A DNA stretch of 12,065 nt, from positions 1 to 12,065 of the forward strand of contig JBAXDX010000088.1 of assembly GCA_037140715.1 (NCBI GenBank). Reading direction: 5' to 3'. A model generated the notes under the pieces. That model made no database searches and was not told where the DNA came from. It saw only the letters and a list, made by a program, of their open reading frames with translations. Below, one piece after another: positions 1 through 6,901 of this stretch; positions within the stretch are counted from its first letter, which is position 1; each line of letters starts with the position of its first letter. The position numbers and the translations under genes are program-made. The stretch comes from JAUZPB01 sp037140715. GTDB lineage: Bacteria > Bacteroidota > Ignavibacteria > Ignavibacteriales > SURF-24.

Positions 1-38
1 ATAAATTAGTGATATTCCTGACCGCGCTTAAATGTCTC

Positions 39-69
39 TTGCTAAATTGGTAATTTAACTCTAAACTTG
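39..69 (+). promoter_or_regulatory. Candidate Bacteroidota-type promoter upstream of the first gene
   Basis: A -7-like box TAAACTTG (62-69) matches TAnnTTTG at all but one position. A CTTG (38-41) lies 20 nt upstream, close to the expected -33 element. A start near 76 would leave a leader of about 20 nt before the ATG at 96. The match is imperfect, and another TA-rich box (74-81) could serve instead, so this is a suggestion only. Confidence 0.3.
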
Positions 70-95
70 CGTGTAGTTTTTAATCACTTTTAATA

Positions 96-845
96 ATGAA
101 TTTTATGAATAAAGTTTTGGTTATCCTCATATTAATTGCCACACCGGTATTTTCCCAGATAATAACTCCGAAGAAAAGTCTGTATATCGATAGTGATAAT
201 GCGATTATCCGGGATAAAACTTCTCTCCCTTCGTTGCTGACGGAGCATACCCCTGAAAAGAAAAGCGGGATGCTCGCGGTTCTTTATTCTCTTGTATTAC
301 CGGGAATGGGGGAACTTTACGCGGGTTCTTACCAGTCGGGTAAGTACTTTACCATAGCTGAAGGCGCTATATGGGGCGCATATATCGGTATTAATACATA
401 CAGCTCCTGGAAGAGAAACAGTTATAAATCTTATGCATCGTCATTCGGCGGAGTGAATAGTGATAATAAGAATACTGATTATTATGCGAATATCGGGGAC
501 TTTGTAAATATTGATGATTTTAACAGGGAAAAAGCTCTCGGTGCTGAGTTTAACAGGATGTATGATAACACTTCGCAGAATTACTGGAACTGGAAAACAG
601 AAGCTCACAGGAGGGAATATAAGATACTCTGGGTATCAGGCGAGCAGGCATATAATAATCTCAGGTTTGCAGTCGGAGCTTTAATTGTGAACAGAGTTGT
701 CAGCGCTTTTAATGCTGTAAGATTAGTCCGTGCCTACAATAAAGGTATGGAAACAGAAAACATCGGCTGGAATCTTTCGATTGGTGTCAGTCCTGTTGCG
801 AATGCGGATACTGATATGAGTCTTAACTTCCAGACCTCCTTTTGA
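96..845 (+). CDS. Exported protein of unknown function, DUF5683-like
   Basis: The 249-residue protein begins with a signal peptide: Lys-6, a hydrophobic core at residues 7-17, and probable cleavage after VFS-20. A second hydrophobic stretch (about 59-100) carries a Leu-Pro-Gly-Met-Gly-Glu-Leu-Tyr-Ala-Gly motif at 68-77. It resembles the short conserved segment of DUF5683-type envelope proteins, where a Pro-Gly-x-Gly-Gln-x-Tyr turn sits between helices. The middle (about 105-180) is polar and rich in Tyr, Asn and Lys. A third hydrophobic segment lies near 190-207. The C-terminus (MSLNFQTSF) ends in Phe, as many outer-membrane proteins do. There are two possible starts, ATG 96 and ATG 105, and the second leaves a more usual signal peptide (MNKVLVIL). 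It lies 18 nt upstream of truA and is probably cotranscribed with it. The function is not known and the family match is from memory. Confidence 0.72.
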   Translation: MNFMNKVLVILILIATPVFSQIITPKKSLYIDSDNAIIRDKTSLPSLLTEHTPEKKSGMLAVLYSLVLPGMGELYAGSYQSGKYFTIAEGAIWGAYIGINTYSSWKRNSYKSYASSFGGVNSDNKNTDYYANIGDFVNIDDFNREKALGAEFNRMYDNTSQNYWNWKTEAHRREYKILWVSGEQAYNNLRFAVGALIVNRVVSAFNAVRLVRAYNKGMETENIGWNLSIGVSPVANADTDMSLNFQTSF

Positions 846-863
846 AATTTTATTATAAAGGTT

Positions 864-1592
864 TTGAATAATTATAAGCTTATAATTCAGTATGACGGTA
901 CCAGCTACGCTGGCTGGCAGATTCAGGATAATTCCATTACTATTCAGCAGAAAATATCCGATGCTGTTGAAGTAATACTGAAAGAAAAGATAAACCTGAC
1001 CGGCTCCGGCAGGACTGACACCGGTGTTCATGCGTTCGGGCAGTGTGCTAATTTTCAGACAGAAAAGAAAATTGATATTTACAGGTTCAGGCATTCGCTA
1101 AACTCGGTTCTGCCGGCTGATATCTCGGTGCCTGAAATGGTTCAGGTCAATGAAACATTCCATGCCCGCTTTGATGCGAGGAAGAGAAGTTACCTGTACT
1201 TTATCACTAAACAGAAGTCGCCATTTTATAATAAATATTCATTTCTTTGCAGAGACAAGCTTGAGATAAGCCGTTTAAATAAACTGAGCCGCGTGTTTTT
1301 AGGTGAGAAGGATTTTACCTCGTTCTCCAGGAAAAAGTGTGAAGCGAATAATAAAAACTGCATTATTTATGACATTCATTGGAAAGAGACCCGTGGATTT
1401 ATTATCTTTTACATCGAAGCAGACAGATTTTTACATGGAATGGTAAGAACAATCATTGGCACTCTGCTTAGAACGGTTAAACTGAACCGGAATGAATCAT
1501 ATATATCAGATATACTTTCCTCCCTAGACCGTCAGTCGGCAGGCGAGGCAGTCCCTGCTAAAGGATTATATTTATATAAAGTAAAATATTAA
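864..1592 (+). CDS. truA: tRNA pseudouridine(38-40) synthase TruA
   Basis: TruA isomerises uridines 38, 39 and 40 in the anticodon stem of many tRNAs to pseudouridine, in the cytoplasm. The 242-residue product has the usual length. The N-terminus LIIQYDGTSYAGWQ (7-19) is the family signature. The catalytic Asp is D52 in GRTDTGVHA (49-57). Other typical segments are RHSLNSVLP, FHARFDARKRSYLY, the ADRFLHGMVRTIIGTLL core near residues 190-206, and a final GLYLYKVKY. The start is TTG at 864. It is the only reasonable choice because it lies directly before the conserved N-terminus and no ATG is available. An AAAGG lies only 2 nt upstream, too close to be a good ribosome binding site, so translation may depend on coupling to the gene 18 nt upstream. 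All conserved residues seen are intact. Confidence 0.96.
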   Translation: MNNYKLIIQYDGTSYAGWQIQDNSITIQQKISDAVEVILKEKINLTGSGRTDTGVHAFGQCANFQTEKKIDIYRFRHSLNSVLPADISVPEMVQVNETFHARFDARKRSYLYFITKQKSPFYNKYSFLCRDKLEISRLNKLSRVFLGEKDFTSFSRKKCEANNKNCIIYDIHWKETRGFIIFYIEADRFLHGMVRTIIGTLLRTVKLNRNESYISDILSSLDRQSAGEAVPAKGLYLYKVKY

Positions 1593-1632
1593 GAATTAGT
1601 AAAACGTTTAATGCAATTACGGATTAATATAT

Positions 1633-2463
1633 TTGCTCCCGATTATTATAATTGTTGTTATTAATCTTTTAGGCTTTCTGCTTAAAAGTTATGGTCTCGA
1701 CCGTCATCTGATATTTACAGGATTCAGATTCCATATCAGTTGTGTTTTGCCGGTGCTGTTATTTATTTTTAAAAAGGAATACTTTGATGAAATAAAGGAA
1801 GACCTTCTGCATCCAAAGCAGAGGGAATACTTCCTGACATTTTTATTTATTACGATTCCCGCCGTTGTTCTGCTATCGGTTTTATACCTGATGCGCCTGT
1901 TGGATATGGCTGACCCTGATTACTTCTATGAACTTGGCATAACTTCTATTATAGACTATCCTGTTTACCTCTTCTGGAACTTTCCGCAGCTTTTAATACT
2001 CACGGCATTCTTATCTGCTTCCGCCAGAACTTTCAGGTTCAGATTCCCTGTTATTCTGGGTTGCCTTATTTTACTTTTTGCCTTTGAATTTATACCTGAG
2101 AAGCAGGCTGCCTTTCCCGTAATGGATGCGGTAAACATGGCTTCTGCCGCGATACTCTTTGCTGTGTTTTTAACTGCAATTAAAAATTTATATTTATTTG
2201 TGGCAGTAGTCTTTTCTGTTACATGGATAAATATATTATTATTCGGAAGCAGATCAGGTCTGCTTGTTAATCTGTTCCTTGCCAGGAATTATAATCAGTG
2301 GGATGGTTTTTTTGAAGTAAGTAAAGCATATTCTCAGTATATTATACCTGCGCAGATTGTGATTACGCTGTTGTTGTTTATAATTTCTTTTGTAATTAGG
2401 TTAAAAAAGTTCCCCGCAGATAAAGCTGTGGCGGGAAATAAAATTATAAGTGTGAGCAAATGA
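1633..2463 (+). CDS. Polytopic membrane protein of unknown function
   Basis: This 276-residue protein has about eight hydrophobic segments, near residues 2-16, 32-46, 67-87, 104-128, 135-153, 165-181, 182-202 and 235-257. It is therefore an inner-membrane protein. Charged loops include a Lys/Asp/Glu-rich stretch at 47-65. I see no transporter, protease or transferase motif. A CAAX-protease-like fold was considered, but the EExxxR and HxxxN signatures are absent. The start is uncertain. TTG 1633 is the best in-frame codon, since the frame is closed by TAA at 1609-1611, but a TATATTTG that matches a -7 promoter box overlaps it (1628-1635). Its last codon overlaps the next gene as ATGA, implying translational coupling. 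The next product is a small exported beta-rich protein, so the two may work together at the envelope. No function is assigned. Confidence 0.72.
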   Translation: MLPIIIIVVINLLGFLLKSYGLDRHLIFTGFRFHISCVLPVLLFIFKKEYFDEIKEDLLHPKQREYFLTFLFITIPAVVLLSVLYLMRLLDMADPDYFYELGITSIIDYPVYLFWNFPQLLILTAFLSASARTFRFRFPVILGCLILLFAFEFIPEKQAAFPVMDAVNMASAAILFAVFLTAIKNLYLFVAVVFSVTWINILLFGSRSGLLVNLFLARNYNQWDGFFEVSKAYSQYIIPAQIVITLLLFIISFVIRLKKFPADKAVAGNKIISVSK

Positions 2464-3050
2464 AAAAGTTATCCCTGATAATAGTTATATTACTGCCTGT
2501 TTTGCTGCAGGCTCAGACGTTTGATACAGAAAGAGCACGCGGGCTTTTTATGGCGCTCGCTATCGGACCAAGAATACCGGTGTCCGTGTTTTCTGACTCG
2601 CAGACGCTGGGCGTTGGTATCAACGTGGATGTCTCTTATACCGATAATACTTATCTTCCGCTTTTCGTTTATGGCAGAATAGGCTACGAACATTATCCTG
2701 GCTCGGCTGATTATTACAGGAATACTGATTATTCAGCTTATACAGTCAATGTTGTACCTTTTAACTTTGGCGGGAGGATTTACTTTCCGCCTGTGATAAA
2801 GGATATGGTGCTACTTATTCCGGTTGCTGAGTTTGGCGGGTCATTTGCCATATTTGAAAAGCTTCACCAGTTTAAGACTAATTCAGGGCGTAGCAGTTTC
2901 CTTGAGGATAATACAAAGCTTGGATTTCATGCCGGTGCGGGACTTTCAATGTTTTTAATTGAAATAATGGGACTGTATAATTATTACTTAAATAATGAAT
3001 ACCTGTCCGCGGATATCAGGGTCAGAATCCCGATATTTATGAAGCTCTGA
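2460..3050 (+). CDS. Small exported, probable outer-membrane beta-barrel-like protein
   Basis: The 196-residue product begins with a clear signal peptide: two Lys residues, a hydrophobic run LIIVILLPVLL at residues 6-16, and probable cleavage after LQA-18. The mature part is rich in Gly, Tyr and Phe with alternating hydrophobic residues, for example LPLFVYGRIGYEHY, VNVVPFNFGGRIYF, GFHAGAGLSMFLIEIMG and LSADIRVRIPIFMKL. This pattern suits amphipathic beta-strands of a small outer-membrane barrel. The final residue is Leu, not Phe, and no family signature is recognised. The ATG at 2460 is shared with the stop codon of the upstream membrane-protein gene (ATGA), which fixes the start and suggests coupled expression. 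The barrel assignment is inferred from composition and strand pattern, not from a named domain. Confidence 0.78.
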   Translation: MKKLSLIIVILLPVLLQAQTFDTERARGLFMALAIGPRIPVSVFSDSQTLGVGINVDVSYTDNTYLPLFVYGRIGYEHYPGSADYYRNTDYSAYTVNVVPFNFGGRIYFPPVIKDMVLLIPVAEFGGSFAIFEKLHQFKTNSGRSSFLEDNTKLGFHAGAGLSMFLIEIMGLYNYYLNNEYLSADIRVRIPIFMKL

Positions 3051-3063
3051 TTCAGTATATATT

Positions 3064-3132
3064 ATGGAAACAGATAATGTTATCTTTGAAGTTGAAGATG
3101 GCATAATTACATTTATGCTTAAAGGAAGTTAA
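3064..3132 (+). other. Possible 22-residue ORF or gene relic
   Basis: An ATG-to-TAA reading frame in the 150-nt gap after the beta-barrel-like gene encodes 22 residues that look protein-like (METDNVIFEVEDG then IITFMLKGS). The composition and strand-turn-strand pattern resemble the start of a longer folded domain cut short by a stop. No convincing continuation follows in any frame, and no ribosome binding site is seen. It could be chance, a decayed gene or a real short peptide. Confidence 0.15.
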
Positions 3133-3200
3133 ACCTCCGGCAGTTGTAGGTATATTCTTCATTGTAATTTCTAAATTCTGCAATAACAAATGGATTTGAA

Positions 3201-4214
3201 TTGAAAAAACAGAAAATTGTTAAGTATCTCCTGATAACCGCTTTTATATTGCTGCTTACCAATGTTGCGCTCGAATTATTTATTAAAAAAGACCCGAACA
3301 TAATAGAACCGACCACTCTTTCAGTCAGTGAGGTAAACAGTAAGTTCATCAGTATAGTTACCGGTCTTGGTATTGACAAGAGCTGGATAAAGTCAAAAAA
3401 ACTGAAGCATAAACTCTCTGATTCGGTCTCATCGGTTTATGAAGTAAAGACTCCTGCCAGTCTTCCCATAGCAGTTATAATAAGCGAACTAAATTCCGCA
3501 TTAATTCAGCAGAATCTTATTATAACTTCCAGAGAACTGGTAAAAAGGAAGGTTGCGACTCTTAAGATTCTGTCTGATAAGACTATAATGCTTCAGGCTG
3601 ACATAGTATCAGATACACTCATACACAGGAACACCGTAGCGCTTGGCTTTATTATCTATGATACACAAAGTCTTTCAGACAAACAGATTGATGAAATCCG
3701 CGCTCAGCCGGAATATTTAGCGTTTATACTTACTCCTTCCAACAGGGGCGAGAGCCTCATCGAAAGGATAACCGACAGCCGTAAGGAATATGTGGTTCTC
3801 TTAAATGATGATATTGATAATGTGAAATTTAAGCTGAAGCCTAGTTATAATAAGAGCAGACTTATTAAATCAGTCAGGACGATATTTGGCGGGTTCAGGG
3901 AATCAAAACTATTTCTTATAGATGAGACTTCGAACCTGCATAAGTCACCGGCCGATAGTATTGTCAGTAAAGAATTTGCTGTCCGCAGGCATAACCTTGT
4001 ACCGCTTAGCAACTTTGTTACAATCCGTTCTCAAAAGGATAAGGATATTCAGTCGGTCTTTAAGTCCTGTTGCGAAAGTGGCGACAGTACCGGCAATAAG
4101 GTATTCCTGATTTCGGGCGAAGATTTCTGTAAAGTCAGCAATGAAATACACAATCTCCGAAAAAAGGGGTTCCAGTTTGTTCCTCCGTCAGCCCTGAAGT
4201 TTGGACTTAAATAA
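3201..4214 (+). CDS. Membrane-anchored protein resembling a degenerate divergent polysaccharide deacetylase (YibQ/DUF610-like)
   Basis: The 337-residue protein has one N-terminal transmembrane anchor (about 8-28) after a Lys-rich start, so the rest is probably periplasmic. From about residue 145 the order of segments follows the divergent polysaccharide deacetylase family. A strand VALGFIIYDTQSLSD (146-160) sits where the family has a VIDDxG strand. Then come YLAFILTPSNRG (172-183), EYVVLLNDD (196-204), SKLFLIDETSN (235-245), where the family has LFFLDSRTT, and a final GFQFVPPSAL (323-332). The expected metal-binding residues are poorly preserved: the Asp-Asp pair becomes Tyr-Asp, the LHLP histidine is missing, and the NNHMGS segment is not found. 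It may therefore be inactive or do something else. The start is TTG 3201; the ATG at 3190 stops after four codons. The family call is inferred from remembered patterns. It converges with the next operon. Confidence 0.66.
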   Translation: MKKQKIVKYLLITAFILLLTNVALELFIKKDPNIIEPTTLSVSEVNSKFISIVTGLGIDKSWIKSKKLKHKLSDSVSSVYEVKTPASLPIAVIISELNSALIQQNLIITSRELVKRKVATLKILSDKTIMLQADIVSDTLIHRNTVALGFIIYDTQSLSDKQIDEIRAQPEYLAFILTPSNRGESLIERITDSRKEYVVLLNDDIDNVKFKLKPSYNKSRLIKSVRTIFGGFRESKLFLIDETSNLHKSPADSIVSKEFAVRRHNLVPLSNFVTIRSQKDKDIQSVFKSCCESGDSTGNKVFLISGEDFCKVSNEIHNLRKKGFQFVPPSALKFGLK

Positions 4215-4228
4215 CTTTTAAGGGGATA

Positions 4229-5614
4229 TTACCCTGATATCACGCCTTCGGTATTCAATTCAATTACTTCAGGCTGGAAAGAATCCTTTATTTGCGGGAT
4301 AATTATATTCCTGTCGCCAACGGCAAGTATTATAAGGTTATCCGGGAAGATATTTTCTGTTGCAGCCTGATATGTTCCCTCAATCGTTATCCTCTTAATA
4401 TTGTCGATATAGTTATTGAAGTAATCATCCGGCAGACTGTGGATTACTTTATTGGACAGGTTGCGTCCGATCTGTCCGTAAGTCTCAAAAAGAGACGGAT
4501 ATTTTCTTGTTATCGAGCTTTTGGCAAACCGAAGTTCCTTTTCGGTTATATGAGTAATGATACCGTTAAGCTCATTGATAATCTCAATAATGGAATCCAT
4601 AGTGTTTTCGCTCTTAACAGCGGCTCCGGTACAAAAGTAACCCTGTACTTTATTATAATTAAACGAAGAATGCGCTCCGTAAGTATAGCCTTTATGTTCC
4701 CTAAGGTTAAGATTAATTCTGCTGGAGAACTGCCCGCCTAATATATTATTCATTACAGTCTTTGCGTAGAAGTCAGGTGCATTTCTGCCCGTAGTTATAT
4801 GACCGAGACGGATCTCACTCTGTGCAGCATCATCTTTATGGATAATGTACATCCGGGTTTTACTTAATGCCGGTACGGTCATCTCAAAAGATGAAGGCTT
4901 ATGAGTATGCCACTCCGCAAGCAGCCTGTTAAGCTTAGCCAAAAGCTCCTGTATATCGGTGCTTCCGACAATTACAAGAGTGGAGTTTTCAGGAGTAAAC
5001 CGGGTTGTATAAAAATGCTTCACATCTTCAAGTGTAATTTTCGCAATGCTATGAACGGTTCCGGTATCAGGAAGTCCGTAAGGATTATTTTCGCCATAAA
5101 TCAGGCGCTCGAAGACTTCACCTGCGACATGTGCGGCATTATCTTTCATCTGTCCAACGTGGGTGATGACATTCCTTTTCTCCCGCTCGAAGTCAGCTTC
5201 ATAAAAGTTCGGCTTTGTTATAATCTTTGAAAATAAGTCGAGAGATTTGTCAGTATTTTCCGAAAGCGTGAGCATCGAGATAAAGAATGAATCAGGATCG
5301 GAGGACACGGAAATAGATGAACCAAGCGATTCAAAAGCATCGCTGAGTTCGAGCGGGTTCATACCGTCTGCGCCTTCATCGAGGAGCATCGCGAGCAGTC
5401 CGGATACACCTTTTTTATCCTGCGGGTCAAGTCTGCTTCCGGCGTTTGAGACCATTGAGAACTGTATGATTGGAAGGTTATCCTTCTTTACAAATAAAAT
5501 CTGAAGCCCGTTTTCAAGGCTGTACTTCTTTATCTCCGGAAGTGTAAATATTAACTTACCTGCTGCACGCGGCTTTCTGCTTCTGTTTAATTCCATGCTA
5601 TTCTTTTCCTTCAT
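4229..5614 (-). CDS. M16 family peptidase-like subunit, zinc site lost (non-catalytic partner)
   Basis: The 461-residue product has the two-domain M16B fold (YSLENGLQILFVKKDNLPIIQF at 31-52, then GVSGLLAMLLDEGADG at 69-84). At the place of the HxxEH zinc motif the residues are Gly-72, Ala-75 and Met-76, so it cannot bind catalytic zinc. It keeps the second-domain LREHKGYTYGAHSSF (304-318), including Arg-305 and Tyr-312, the pair that binds substrate in the complementary subunit of heterodimeric M16 enzymes. No signal peptide is visible. The listed start overlaps the upstream gene by 17 nt. A better one may be ATG at 5596 (Met-7), one base after that gene's TAG, with an AAGGA about 10 nt before it. 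It is the last gene of a minus-strand operon, and it probably pairs with the product of 5598-6896. Confidence 0.93.
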   Translation of the reverse strand: MKEKNSMELNRSRKPRAAGKLIFTLPEIKKYSLENGLQILFVKKDNLPIIQFSMVSNAGSRLDPQDKKGVSGLLAMLLDEGADGMNPLELSDAFESLGSSISVSSDPDSFFISMLTLSENTDKSLDLFSKIITKPNFYEADFEREKRNVITHVGQMKDNAAHVAGEVFERLIYGENNPYGLPDTGTVHSIAKITLEDVKHFYTTRFTPENSTLVIVGSTDIQELLAKLNRLLAEWHTHKPSSFEMTVPALSKTRMYIIHKDDAAQSEIRLGHITTGRNAPDFYAKTVMNNILGGQFSSRINLNLREHKGYTYGAHSSFNYNKVQGYFCTGAAVKSENTMDSIIEIINELNGIITHITEKELRFAKSSITRKYPSLFETYGQIGRNLSNKVIHSLPDDYFNNYIDNIKRITIEGTYQAATENIFPDNLIILAVGDRNIIIPQIKDSFQPEVIELNTEGVISG

Positions 5615-6896
5615 TTTTATTTGCGGGTATAATCCTGAGTTCTATATATGGCTGTCTAAGGTATCTTATGGCAGTTTCCATCAGACTTTCTCTGGTTACC
5701 TGCTGATATCTGTTCAGATCAAAGTTAAATGAGTCAGGTTCATTCAGATAAAAATAATATTCATTAAGCCGGTTGGTAAGGGAATTAATATTTTGCATTG
5801 AGTAAATAAAAGATGCCCTGATATTATTCTTTGCACGGGTAAGCTCCTCATCCGTAATACCCTCCCTGAGCAGTTTCTCTATCTCAATGAATATCTCTTC
5901 CTTTAGTTTATCCGCTGTAGTGCCCGGTTTAACGGTTGCCACAAGCAGGAAAGACCCGCCGTGCTTCGAACCATTCTGGAACGCCGACACATCCTGCGCG
6001 ATTTCCTTATCGAATACGAGAGTTTTGTAGAGTCTGGAACTTTTAGAGCCGGATAATATGTAAGAAAGTATCTCAATCTCCGCATCACCCTGACTGTATA
6101 GCTCCATCGAGTGCCATGCGAAATAAAGACGCTCCAGCGTAACGTTATCTTTATGAATGATAAGCTGATTTTCCTTCAGAGCAGACACGTTGATATTCAG
6201 GGGCATAAGCGGGGAGCCTGCCGGCAGTGAGCCAAAGCAGCTGTCAACCAGTTTTCTGGTCTTTTTAATATTTATATCGCCGCCGATTACAATACTTGCA
6301 TTATTCGGTGCGTAGTAAGTGTGGAAGAAATCCACAACATCGGACAGATTAATGTTGGCTATATCCTTCATCCATCCGATAGTAGGCCAATGATAAGGGT
6401 GAGACTTGTGATACAGGTTCGAAAAGAGCAACTCCCAGGCAAGCCCGTACGGAGCGTTCTCATATCGTTGCCTGCGCTCATTTTTAACAACGTCTATCTG
6501 ATTATCAAGCTTTTCCTGATCCATTGCCGGAATCAGGAAACCCATACGGTCAGATTCAAGCCAGAGGACAAGCTCCAGATAGTTAGCCGGCACACTCTGA
6601 TAATAGTTTGTTCTGTCGAGGCTGGTCGAGCCGTTTAAGTTGCCACCTGCTTCCTGAATATATTTAAAGTGCATCTGTTTGGGGACATTCCGGGAACCCT
6701 GGAACATCATGTGTTCAAACAAATGCGCAAAGCCGGTTTTACCTTCTGTTTCGTTAGCCGAGCCAACGCGATACCAGAGATTAACCGAGACTAAAGGCAG
6801 GCTTCTTTCAGGGAAGAGGATAACATCAAGCCCGTTATCCAGCCGGTATTTCTCATAATTTATTTTTAGCAGTTCATTCATTGTATTTAATTTCAT
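5598..6896 (-). CDS. M16 family zinc metallopeptidase, catalytic subunit
   Basis: This 432-residue M16B peptidase (insulinase/processing-peptidase family) cleaves peptides or small proteins inside a closed chamber. The inverted zinc motif HLFEH is intact: His-58 and His-62 bind zinc and Glu-61 is the catalytic base. The third ligand is probably Glu-140 in VVKNERRQRYEN, 78 residues after His-62, as usual. The second domain lacks the Arg/Tyr substrate pair. In LYKTLVFDKEIAQDV the expected positions are Val-294 and Gln-301. The neighbouring M16 protein has exactly that pair but no zinc site, so the two are complementary halves of a likely heterodimer. No signal peptide is seen at either possible start (Met-1 or Met-6), so a cytoplasmic site is the simplest reading. 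It begins 5 nt after the phosphodiesterase gene. Confidence 0.95.
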   Translation of the reverse strand: MKLNTMNELLKINYEKYRLDNGLDVILFPERSLPLVSVNLWYRVGSANETEGKTGFAHLFEHMMFQGSRNVPKQMHFKYIQEAGGNLNGSTSLDRTNYYQSVPANYLELVLWLESDRMGFLIPAMDQEKLDNQIDVVKNERRQRYENAPYGLAWELLFSNLYHKSHPYHWPTIGWMKDIANINLSDVVDFFHTYYAPNNASIVIGGDINIKKTRKLVDSCFGSLPAGSPLMPLNINVSALKENQLIIHKDNVTLERLYFAWHSMELYSQGDAEIEILSYILSGSKSSRLYKTLVFDKEIAQDVSAFQNGSKHGGSFLLVATVKPGTTADKLKEEIFIEIEKLLREGITDEELTRAKNNIRASFIYSMQNINSLTNRLNEYYFYLNEPDSFNFDLNRYQQVTRESLMETAIRYLRQPYIELRIIPANKNEGKE

Positions 6897-6901
6897 CCTT
6901 C

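Noticed and set aside
723..1094. Minus-strand ORF across the first gene and truA
   Set aside because: It overlaps two plus-strand genes, including the conserved truA N-terminus, and has no family features.
3190..3203. ATG 3190 as start of the deacetylase-like gene
   Set aside because: It reaches a TGA after four codons and is in a different frame from the long ORF.
4215..4245. Bidirectional terminator between the convergent genes
   Set aside because: Only a 3-bp GGG/CCC stem is visible in the short gap, with no T-run on either strand.
4292..5504. Plus-strand ORFs opposite the M16 gene (4292-4741, 4901-5230, 5247-5504)
   Set aside because: They are antisense shadows of a well-supported peptidase gene and have no recognisable domains.
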